Positions 1-5,019 of a stretch of 5,019 nt of DNA are shown one piece after another (position 1 is the stretch's first letter; every line of letters starts with the position of its first letter). This DNA comes from Deltaproteobacteria bacterium RBG_13_52_11. Its GTDB lineage: Bacteria; Desulfobacterota; B13-G15; RBG-16-54-18. The stretch is from contig MGQF01000098.1 of the NCBI GenBank assembly GCA_001797745.1, positions 35,832 to 40,850 on the forward strand, read 5' to 3'. A program made the translations under genes and the position numbers. The notes under the pieces are model-generated. The model had not been told where the DNA came from and did no database searches. It saw only the letters and a program-made list of their open reading frames with translations.

Positions 1-972
1 AGATTACAAAAAATATACCGATCCAATGGATGGGTACAGGGGGATACAATCCCCCTGCCAAGAAGGGAACTCTTAAATCACCGCCTCTATTTCCCCTTGA
101 AACTCTTAGAGACGACCCGCGGCTGTCCCCACCGGTGTGACTTTTGTCAGGTATCCCGTTTCTTCGGCAACCGATATCGAACCCGCCCCCTTTTGGACAT
201 CGCCAGGGAGCTTGAGGTCATGTTCGGTCCAGGACCGGTCATGCCATCGTGGGCCAAAAAGCTCCTCTCCGCGATAAGCAAAGACCTCCCGTACTTTTTG
301 AAGCGGAGGCTTTTGTACATCATCGATAACAACGTAGTCTCAGACAGAAAATTTACCATCGAGCTGCTCTCCCTGCTGAAGGACTTTGACTTCCTGTGGT
401 GGGGGCATGCCCCAATCTCCATCGCCACCGACGACAAACTCCTGAAGCTCTTTGCCGACAGCGGCTGCATCGCCGTCAACATCGGCTTCGAATCCCTCTC
501 CACCACAAACCTGAGGCGCATGAAGAAGGGGTTCAACAAGCCCTCTCAGTATGCTGAGGCAATCAGAAAGATCCACGGGTATGGGATGGGGATCATGGGG
601 ACCTTTATCGTAGGGCTTGATGATGACGATTCAGGGGTATTCCAGAGTACCATAGACTTCATCTTCGAGAACCAACTGGATTGGGCCCTGGCTTTTATCA
701 TGACCCCCTATCCCGGCACGGAGTCCTTTGAGCGTCTGGAAGGAGCGGGGAGGATCCTGCACAGGGATTGGGAGAAATACGACTCCTTGAACGCCGTCTA
801 CCAGCCTCTCCTGATGAGCGCGGAAGAACTGGAGAGAGGTATGCGGCGGATCTGGAAAGAAATTTTTTCCCGCAGGTCCATCTTCCAAAGGATCATCAAG
901 CCCCCTCGCATCCACCCCCTCTTTTACCTCCCCATGAACTGGGGCTTTCACCGCCTCACCAAGAACTGGTAG
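1..972 (+). CDS. B12-binding-type radical SAM protein, C-terminal part (5' end outside window)
   Basis: This is a radical SAM enzyme that would use a 4Fe-4S cluster and S-adenosylmethionine to start radical chemistry; the substrate cannot be told. The frame is open from base 1 and gives 323 visible residues. The TTG at 97 is therefore an internal Leu, not a start: residues before it (QGDTIPLPRRELL) match the 'lP.R.ll' linker that precedes the radical SAM core in cobalamin-dependent families. The cluster motif CPHRCDFC (CxxxCxxC) lies at 124-147, followed by the typical FFG..YR.RP segment. Further family marks are a DNN stretch at 325-333 (often DDN), GFES near 484-495 and a PYPGT turn near 708-720. 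The C-terminal region (MSAEELERGMRRIWKEIFS, then a basic tail) resembles the DUF4070-like end of this group. The N-terminal cobalamin-binding domain, roughly 110-170 residues, would lie outside. The class is secure; the reaction is unknown. Confidence 0.88.
   Translation, partial: RLQKIYRSNGWVQGDTIPLPRRELLNHRLYFPLKLLETTRGCPHRCDFCQVSRFFGNRYRTRPLLDIARELEVMFGPGPVMPSWAKKLLSAISKDLPYFLKRRLLYIIDNNVVSDRKFTIELLSLLKDFDFLWWGHAPISIATDDKLLKLFADSGCIAVNIGFESLSTTNLRRMKKGFNKPSQYAEAIRKIHGYGMGIMGTFIVGLDDDDSGVFQSTIDFIFENQLDWALAFIMTPYPGTESFERLEGAGRILHRDWEKYDSLNAVYQPLLMSAEELERGMRRIWKEIFSRRSIFQRIIKPPRIHPLFYLPMNWGFHRLTKNW
37..57. repeat. Perfect 9-bp inverted repeat inside the radical SAM coding region
   Basis: The arms CAGGGGGAT (37-45) and ATCCCCCTG (49-57) are exact reverse complements separated by the trinucleotide ACA. 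The hairpin lies within the open reading frame, where it encodes QGDTIPL, and no T-run follows on either strand, so it does not look like a terminator. It may be a chance product of Gly and Pro codon use or a real mRNA structure. The pairing is certain; the function is not known. Confidence 0.6.
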
Positions 973-1007
973 CCTTTTCGGACAATCCTATGTTAGGATA
1001 AAAAAGG
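973..1007. repeat. Nested inverted repeat directly after the radical SAM stop codon
   Basis: The inner arms ATCCTA (985-990) and TAGGAT (994-999) pair perfectly around the loop TGT. The outer arms CCTTTT (973-978) and AAAAGG (1002-1007) also pair perfectly, leaving an internal loop of six bases on the left and two on the right. The structure starts at the first base after the TAG stop. No U-run follows on the + strand, so a standard intrinsic terminator is not supported. An mRNA-end stabiliser, a processing site or an operator for a dimeric regulator are all possible. No convincing promoter was found in this 87-base gap. Confidence 0.5.
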
Positions 1008-1048
1008 TAAGCTTCCATCAATCAGCGAAGAAAACACGGGAAAACAAC

Positions 1049-1055
1049 AAAGGGA
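1049..1055 (+). promoter_or_regulatory. Ribosome binding site of the CcsA/HemX-type gene
   Basis: The purine run AAAGGGA ends seven bases before the ATG at 1063 but only four before the GTG at 1060, in the same frame. The spacing favours ATG 1063 as the start, one codon later than the longest reading frame. Confidence 0.55.
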
Positions 1056-1062
1056 TGCAGTG

Positions 1063-1890
1063 ATGAATGCCCACTTTTTTCAGATTACCCTGTTCTTCTA
1101 TCTCAGCGGCACCATCGCCTATCTCATCTATCTCGTATCCTCCCACGAGAGGGCTGCCTGGTCAGGAAGGCATCTTCTGGGAGTGGGGTTTGTCTCCCAC
1201 TGTCTTACCCTCGTGCTGAGATATATCGAGGCGGGCCATACCCCTGTGATCAACTTCCATGAATCCCTCTCCTTCTTTGTCTGGATGGTAGTGGGCTTCT
1301 TCTTGCTGTTGCGCCATCACTATAAGGTTGAGGTACTGGGGGCCTTTGTCTCACCCCTTGCCCTGCTGCTAGCCATCTGGGCCGCGGTACTGCCGAAGGA
1401 GATCCTCCCCCTCCCCCCTGTCCTCAGGAGTTGGTGGCTCCCCATCCACGTCACCTTTGCCTTTCTGGGTGACGCCATCTTCGCCCTCTCCTTCTGTGCC
1501 GGGGTGATCTACCTCATCCAGGAGAGATTTGTCAAATCCAAGCGCGTAGGTTCCTTTTCAGGGCGACTCCCTTCGCTGGAGGTCCTCGATGAAATCAATT
1601 ATCGAGCCTTGACCATCGGTTTCCCCCTGCTCACCATAGGGATTGTCTCCGGCGCGGTATGGGCCGAGTACGCCTGGGGGTCATACTGGAGTTGGGACCC
1701 TAAGGAGACCTGGTCCCTCATTACCTGGCTGCTCTACGCCGCCCTCCTGCACCAGCGGTTGGCGGTGAAGTGGAGAGGGAAGAAGGCGGCTGTAATGGCC
1801 GTTGTGGGATTCGGAGCAGTTTTGTTCACCTTTTTGGGGGTCAATCTCCTGAAGGAAGGGCTCCATACCTATTCCGAATGGTTCAGGTGA
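1063..1890 (+). CDS. ccsA: CcsA/HemX-type cytochrome c assembly membrane protein (WWD heme-handling family)
   Basis: This is a multi-spanning inner-membrane protein of the Cytochrom_C_asm family. In System II cytochrome c maturation such proteins, with CcsB/ResB, carry heme across the membrane and present it for attachment. Counting from ATG 1063 it has 275 residues, normal for a stand-alone member. About eight hydrophobic segments are visible. The heme-binding WWD motif, WGSYWSWDPKETW, spans residues 205-217. Candidate heme-ligand histidines are His129 before a membrane helix, His230 after the WWD motif and His268 in the late GLHTYS motif; their spacing fits the family pattern. An early TPVINFHESL segment is also typical. 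The stop codon lies three bases before the hemA start. Annotation pipelines often call this family 'CcsB'. Because it precedes hemA, a HemX-like role in controlling HemA amount is an alternative. No ResB partner is seen here. An in-frame GTG at 1060 would add one residue. Confidence 0.9.
   Translation: MNAHFFQITLFFYLSGTIAYLIYLVSSHERAAWSGRHLLGVGFVSHCLTLVLRYIEAGHTPVINFHESLSFFVWMVVGFFLLLRHHYKVEVLGAFVSPLALLLAIWAAVLPKEILPLPPVLRSWWLPIHVTFAFLGDAIFALSFCAGVIYLIQERFVKSKRVGSFSGRLPSLEVLDEINYRALTIGFPLLTIGIVSGAVWAEYAWGSYWSWDPKETWSLITWLLYAALLHQRLAVKWRGKKAAVMAVVGFGAVLFTFLGVNLLKEGLHTYSEWFR
1885..1890 (+). promoter_or_regulatory. hemA ribosome binding site overlapping the upstream stop codon
   Basis: AGGTGA is fully complementary to the 3' end of 16S rRNA (pairing with UCACCU), and its TGA is also the stop codon of the preceding gene. 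The hemA ATG follows at 1894. The layout implies translational coupling: ribosomes ending the membrane protein would reinitiate at hemA. Confidence 0.6.
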
Positions 1891-1893
1891 TCC

Positions 1894-3165
1894 ATGAGGG
1901 AGGTTATTCTCGTCGGACTCAATCACCGCACGGCCCCTGTGCAGCTCAGGGAGCGGATCTCCTTTCCGGAGGAAGACCTGGATCGATACCTGAAGGAGCT
2001 CCAAGACCTCCCCAGCCTTGCCGAGGGGCTCATCCTCTCCACCTGTAATCGCGTGGAGATATGTGCGGCTACGAGAGATCCAGAAAAGGGTGTCAAGGAG
2101 ATTAAGAGTTTCCTCGCCCACCAGCATCACCTTTCCCTATCAGAGTTCGAGGATACCCTCTATGTCCTTCAGGGGGAGGAGTTGGTGAGACACATCTTCC
2201 GGGTGGCCGCGAGCCTCGACTCCATGGTGGTGGGTGAGCCGCAGATTTTAGGTCAAATCAAAGGGGCCTATCGGGCGGCCCACGCCACCAGGAGCACTGG
2301 CACCCTATTGAACAAGCTGTTCCATAAGGCCTTCTCCGTGGCCAAGAGGGTGCGGACCGAGACCAGCATCGGGAACGGGGCAGTTTCGGTGAGCTTTGTC
2401 GCTGTAGAGTTGGCAAAGAGGATTTTCGCCCATCTGGAGGGGAGAGAGGTCTTGATCGTCGGGGCGGGGGAGATGTGTGAACTGGCTGCTCAACACCTGG
2501 TCAGCGGGGGTGTAAAAAGGGTCCTGGTGACCAACCGAACGTGGGAACGAGCCATGGAATTGGCCGAACGATTTCAGGGGGAGGCGATCCCCTTCTCGGA
2601 ACTCCCCAATGCCCTTTTACGGACGGATATCGTCATCAGCTCCACTGGTTCGCCGGACTTTGTCGTGAGAAGGGAAGAGGTCTCCGAAATAATTAGGAAG
2701 CGAAAGAATAGTCCCCTCTTCTTCATCGATATCGCCGTGCCGAGGGACATCGATCCACAGATAAACACTATTGATAATGTCTACCTTTACGATATCGATG
2801 ACCTGCAGGAGGTAGCGGAGGCAAACATCAAAGATCGCCGGCAAGAGGCCCGCAGGGCAGAGGCGATCGTCGCGACTGAGGTGGAGAAGTTTTGCCGCTG
2901 GTATCAGTCCCTGGAGGTGGTACCGACTATCGTCTCGTTGCGAGAGAAGATGGAGGGAATGAGGGAAAAAGAGTTAGACAAGACCCTCTCTGCCCTCCCC
3001 CAACTCTCAGAAAAGGAAAGAAGGGCCATGGAGGCCCTCTCCGAGGCCATCGTTAAAAAGATCCTCCACGGCCCCATTACCCTCCTGAAGAAGACAGGCC
3101 GGAACTCCGAAGGAGAGTTATATGTAGACGTGGTGAAAAAACTCTTCAAGCTAGATGAGGAGTAG
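1894..3165 (+). CDS. hemA: Glutamyl-tRNA reductase
   Basis: This cytoplasmic enzyme reduces glutamyl-tRNA(Glu) with NADPH to glutamate-1-semialdehyde, the committed step of the C5 route to heme, siroheme, cobalamin and other tetrapyrroles. Its 423 residues match the usual full length. The N-terminal catalytic domain holds LSTCNRVE with the nucleophile Cys51, and His100 and Ser110 in the conserved stretch running into MVVGEPQILGQIK (residues 111-123). The NADPH domain carries VLIVGAGEMCEL near residues 186-197 and VTNRT near 212-216. FIDIAVPRDIDP (277-288) and LYDIDDL (298-304) follow, and then the long helical dimerisation domain ends with the typical LHGPITLLKK (391-400). No key residue is missing. 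The start follows from the conserved VGLNHRTAPV at residues 7-16 and the AGGTGA site. It is coupled to the CcsA/HemX-type gene before it and lies six bases ahead of an M48 protease gene; hemC, its common neighbour, is not here. Confidence 0.98.
   Translation: MREVILVGLNHRTAPVQLRERISFPEEDLDRYLKELQDLPSLAEGLILSTCNRVEICAATRDPEKGVKEIKSFLAHQHHLSLSEFEDTLYVLQGEELVRHIFRVAASLDSMVVGEPQILGQIKGAYRAAHATRSTGTLLNKLFHKAFSVAKRVRTETSIGNGAVSVSFVAVELAKRIFAHLEGREVLIVGAGEMCELAAQHLVSGGVKRVLVTNRTWERAMELAERFQGEAIPFSELPNALLRTDIVISSTGSPDFVVRREEVSEIIRKRKNSPLFFIDIAVPRDIDPQINTIDNVYLYDIDDLQEVAEANIKDRRQEARRAEAIVATEVEKFCRWYQSLEVVPTIVSLREKMEGMREKELDKTLSALPQLSEKERRAMEALSEAIVKKILHGPITLLKKTGRNSEGELYVDVVKKLFKLDEE
3157..3162 (+). 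promoter_or_regulatory. Ribosome binding site of the M48 protease gene, inside the end of hemA
   Basis: GAGGAG lies nine bases before the ATG at 3172 and is formed by the last sense codons of hemA. It decides the start: the next in-frame ATG at 3202 has only pyrimidine-rich sequence before it. The overlap indicates that both genes are read from one mRNA. Confidence 0.65.
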
Positions 3166-3171
3166 ATATCC

Positions 3172-4578
3172 ATGAGCGTGCAGGCATTTTCATCCCATCC
3201 CATGAGATCTATCGTCGCCCTTGGAACCCTCTGTTTCATCGTCCTTGCCCTCCTTCCCACATCGGGGATTGCCTCTATGACCGTGGAGGAGGAAAGGGAA
3301 CTTGGGGATAGGCTGGCCCGCGAGATCCAACAAAAGGTGGATATCGTCAATGATCCTCTTATCAAGGAATATGTGGACGAGATCGGCAGACGCCTCGTAG
3401 AGGAGGCTCAGGATCACCGCTTTCGCTACCACTTTTATGTGGTCAGAGAGCAGGAACCGAACGCCTTCGCCATTCCTGGAGGTCATATCTTCATCACCAG
3501 CGGACTGATCAGGTTTGTGGACACAGAGGATGAATTTGCCGGGGTCGTCGGCCATGAGATCGCTCATAGCGTGCTGAGGCATATCGACAAAGCGATGGAG
3601 AGGGCAAGGCGCCTCTCCCTCGTCACCCTGGCGGCCATCATCGCCGGGGCCTTCCTCTCCAAAGACGCCAAGAGCACTGCTGTCTTGACGTCCGGTGCCA
3701 TGGCCATGGCCCAATCCTTGATGCTCAAATATACAAGGGAAAACGAGGTTGAGGCGGATCAGAAAGGGATCAAATACCTGACGGATGCCGGCTACGACTC
3801 TCAGGACATGGTGATCTTTCTCAAAAAGATCTATCGCTGGCAGCGGTCTGTCGCACTCGATATCCCCACCTACCTCTCCACCCATCCTGGAATCGACGAT
3901 CGGATTGCCTACCTATCGGATACCTTCACGGCCACCCCTAAATCCCTCACAACACATCCCCGTGAAGCCGGAGATTTGGAAAAGATCCAGATACGGCTTT
4001 TCCTAAGGGAAAAGGGAGGGGCGGAAGGGATCAACCAGTTCTCTTCCCTGTTGCGGGAAAAACCGGGGGATGTAAACATCCTCTACGGCCTGGGGTGTTC
4101 TTATGTCATGGTGGGGAGGACCCACGAGGCTCTATCCTACTTATCTGAGGCCCTGAAGGCCTCACCAAAGGATGTATATATAGTGCGCGAGCTCGGTATA
4201 GCCTATTTCCAGGCAAAAGAGGTAGACAAGGCCCTCGATGTCCTGCAAGATGCCTTACATACCTTTTCGCACGACACCACCATCCTCTATTACCTGGCCC
4301 AAGGGAATGAGGAAAAGGGGCGATGGAATGAATCCGTCTCTTTCTACCAACGGGTGTTGGAGTTAGATCCTGGAAGGGTGGAGATATATTACAATCTCGG
4401 TGTGGTCTATGATAAAAAGGGGTCCTTAGATCTGTCGCATGAGACTTTCGGCCTCTACTTTAAAGAGAAGGGACAACGGGAAACCGCCCTTTTCCACTTC
4501 AAAAAGGCCCTAGAGCACACGCGGGACTGGAAAAAAAAGAGACACCTGGAGGAGCTCATAAAGGAATGTGAGGGTTAA
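3172..4578 (+). CDS. BepA-like M48 metalloprotease with C-terminal TPR repeats
   Basis: This is a zinc metalloprotease, probably periplasmic, related to E. coli BepA, which helps assemble or degrade outer-membrane proteins such as LptD. The 468 residues begin with a signal peptide: a hydrophobic core at about 13-31, likely cleaved near Ala34, and no clear lipobox. The peptidase domain shows NAFAIPGGHIFITSGL (97-112), the zinc motif HEIAH with His128, Glu129 and His132, and RENEVEAD, where Glu192 should be the third zinc ligand. LSTHP places His238 where BepA has its regulatory 'His-switch' residue. The C-terminal part holds four 34-residue TPR units at about 301-334, 335-368, 369-402 and 403-436, then further helices, suited to binding partner proteins. 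It is the last gene of the ccsA-hemA transcript. A loiP-like or other M48 role is possible; the true substrate is unknown. The gene is complete with no sign of damage. Confidence 0.93.
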   Translation: MSVQAFSSHPMRSIVALGTLCFIVLALLPTSGIASMTVEEERELGDRLAREIQQKVDIVNDPLIKEYVDEIGRRLVEEAQDHRFRYHFYVVREQEPNAFAIPGGHIFITSGLIRFVDTEDEFAGVVGHEIAHSVLRHIDKAMERARRLSLVTLAAIIAGAFLSKDAKSTAVLTSGAMAMAQSLMLKYTRENEVEADQKGIKYLTDAGYDSQDMVIFLKKIYRWQRSVALDIPTYLSTHPGIDDRIAYLSDTFTATPKSLTTHPREAGDLEKIQIRLFLREKGGAEGINQFSSLLREKPGDVNILYGLGCSYVMVGRTHEALSYLSEALKASPKDVYIVRELGIAYFQAKEVDKALDVLQDALHTFSHDTTILYYLAQGNEEKGRWNESVSFYQRVLELDPGRVEIYYNLGVVYDKKGSLDLSHETFGLYFKEKGQRETALFHFKKALEHTRDWKKKRHLEELIKECEG

Positions 4579-4579
4579 G

Positions 4580-4622
4580 AAAAATGAGAAAACTTCGCGG
4601 AGGTTTCCCTGAAGCCTTCTTT
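4580..4622. terminator. Possible bidirectional terminator between convergent genes
   Basis: CTTC (4593-4596) pairs with GAAG (4611-4614), and inside it GGA (4599-4601) pairs with TCC (4606-4608) around the loop GGTT, with one G-T wobble and one C-C mismatch between the two helices. On the - strand the hairpin is followed by TTTTCTCATTTTT, a fair U-tract, so it would serve the NRAMP gene best. On the + strand only CCTTCTTT follows, a weak tract. It sits 15 bases after the M48 stop codon, in the expected place between convergent genes. The stem is short, so confidence is low. Confidence 0.35.
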
Positions 4623-4681
4623 AGCAGCTATTTCCTTCTCCCCTTACTCTTTTGAATAGTATGGATCATTATTGAAGAACT

Positions 4682-5019
4682 TTAATTAGTTACGGCGGCC
4701 AAGACCATGGCTAAAGACAAGGAGATAAGCACTGCTACTGTCGCCCAGGAAATGATGTTCATAATTTTGCCATTAATATAATCCCCCATAATTTTCCGGT
4801 CATTTATCAAAAGCAGCATAAAAATCAAAACAAAGGGGAGCAAAATTCCGTTGATGACCTGCGAGTAGAACATGATCGAAATTAAAGGAATGTTAGGAAG
4901 CAAGATAATACCGGCGCCCAAAAAGATTGTGAGCGTATACAGGCCGTAAAATTGCGGCGCTTCGACAAATTTAGTATTGAGGCTGGATTCCCAGCCAAAC
5001 GCTTCACAAATGGTATACG
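4682..5019 (-). CDS. NRAMP-family divalent metal ion transporter, C-terminal part (5' end outside window)
   Basis: This is a membrane transporter that in this family imports Mn2+, Fe2+ or similar ions with protons. The reading frame continues past the TTG at 4921 to the right edge and gives 111 visible residues ending at TAA (4684-4682), so the TTG is an internal Leu. The upstream residues support this: EAFGW...EAPQFYGLYTL is typical of the NRAMP extracellular loop and next helix. Also typical are INGILLPFVLIFMLLLIND and the following KIMGDYINGKIM. Three hydrophobic segments are visible, corresponding to the last helices of the fold. The metal-binding DPGN and helix-6 motifs would lie outside, so ion preference cannot be judged. 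GC is about 41% by hand count, well below the genes to the left. The gene is convergent with the hemA operon and so is not part of it. An intact gene beyond the edge is likely but unseen. Confidence 0.85.
   Translation of the reverse strand, partial: YTICEAFGWESSLNTKFVEAPQFYGLYTLTIFLGAGIILLPNIPLISIMFYSQVINGILLPFVLIFMLLLINDRKIMGDYINGKIMNIISWATVAVLISLSLAMVLAAVTN

Noticed and set aside
147..539. 130-codon open frame on the - strand within the radical SAM gene
   Set aside because: It is antisense to the conserved radical SAM core and has no recognisable domain.
979..999. Promoter-like pair GGACA and TAGGAT before ccsA
   Set aside because: The spacing is about nine bases, far too short for a sigma-70 promoter, and TAGGAT is already an arm of the inverted repeat.
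1055..1063. Two-codon reading frame ATG-CAG-TGA whose stop overlaps the ccsA ATG
   Set aside because: The layout resembles a minimal upstream frame, but its ATG overlaps the ribosome binding site itself, so it could not be initiated well. Most likely chance.
1681..2130. 149-codon open frame on the - strand across the ccsA-hemA junction
   Set aside because: It overlaps two well-supported genes and shows no family motif.
2904..3365. 153-codon open frame on the - strand across the hemA-M48 junction
   Set aside because: Ser- and Arg-rich shadow of two real genes; no motif or independent support.
3190..3885. 231-codon open frame on the - strand opposite the M48 protease gene
   Set aside because: It lies wholly within a clear protease gene, and its translation is rich in Gly, Asp and His with no recognisable domain. 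It is explained by the codon pattern of the real gene.
4651..4676. AT-rich imperfect inverted repeat in the convergent gap
   Set aside because: Pairing is short, with a wobble and mismatches, and no tract follows; it fits chance in AT-rich sequence.
4682..4921. A stand-alone 79-residue membrane protein starting at TTG 4921
   Set aside because: The frame stays open to the right edge and the upstream residues match the NRAMP family, so this is the end of a longer transporter.

Overview
The window looks like ordinary bacterial chromosome with moderately high GC in most of its length. Hand-counted 60-base samples inside hemA give about 53-62%. The gene content is a B12-type radical SAM enzyme, a System II cytochrome c assembly protein paired with glutamyl-tRNA reductase, and a BepA-like periplasmic metalloprotease. 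This suggests a Gram-negative bacterium, probably anaerobic and of deltaproteobacterial (Desulfobacterota) or similar affinity. That placement is inferred from gene pairing and protein style; the window holds no rRNA or other marker to fix it.

Layout, left to right. Bases 1-972 (+) are the C-terminal part of a radical SAM protein whose frame is already open at the left edge, so its N-terminus lies outside. An 87-base gap with a nested inverted repeat follows. Then come three tightly packed + strand genes: a CcsA/HemX-type membrane protein (1063-1890), hemA (1894-3165) and an M48 metalloprotease with C-terminal TPR repeats (3172-4578). The gaps are 3 and 6 bases, and each downstream Shine-Dalgarno sequence lies within the end of the gene before it, so this is almost certainly one transcript. 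A 103-base gap with a terminator-like hairpin separates this operon from a convergent - strand gene (4682-5019). That gene is the C-terminal part of an NRAMP-family metal ion transporter whose start lies beyond the right edge, and it is clearly more AT-rich (about 41% GC by hand count).

How the genes fit together. HemA makes the first committed precursor of the C5 tetrapyrrole route. The CcsA/HemX-type protein either moves heme for cytochrome c assembly or modulates HemA. Coupling the two is a known theme. The usual next gene, hemC, is absent, and a periplasmic chaperone-protease of the BepA type takes its place, which could link heme or cytochrome supply to envelope quality control. The radical SAM gene may or may not belong to the same unit.

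I found no clear sign of a new multi-gene system, CRISPR array, mobile element, tRNA or rRNA. The points most worth a second look are the hemA-M48 protease pairing, the two unusual hairpins near the left end, and the composition change at the NRAMP gene. No stretch longer than 300 bases lacks a gene.
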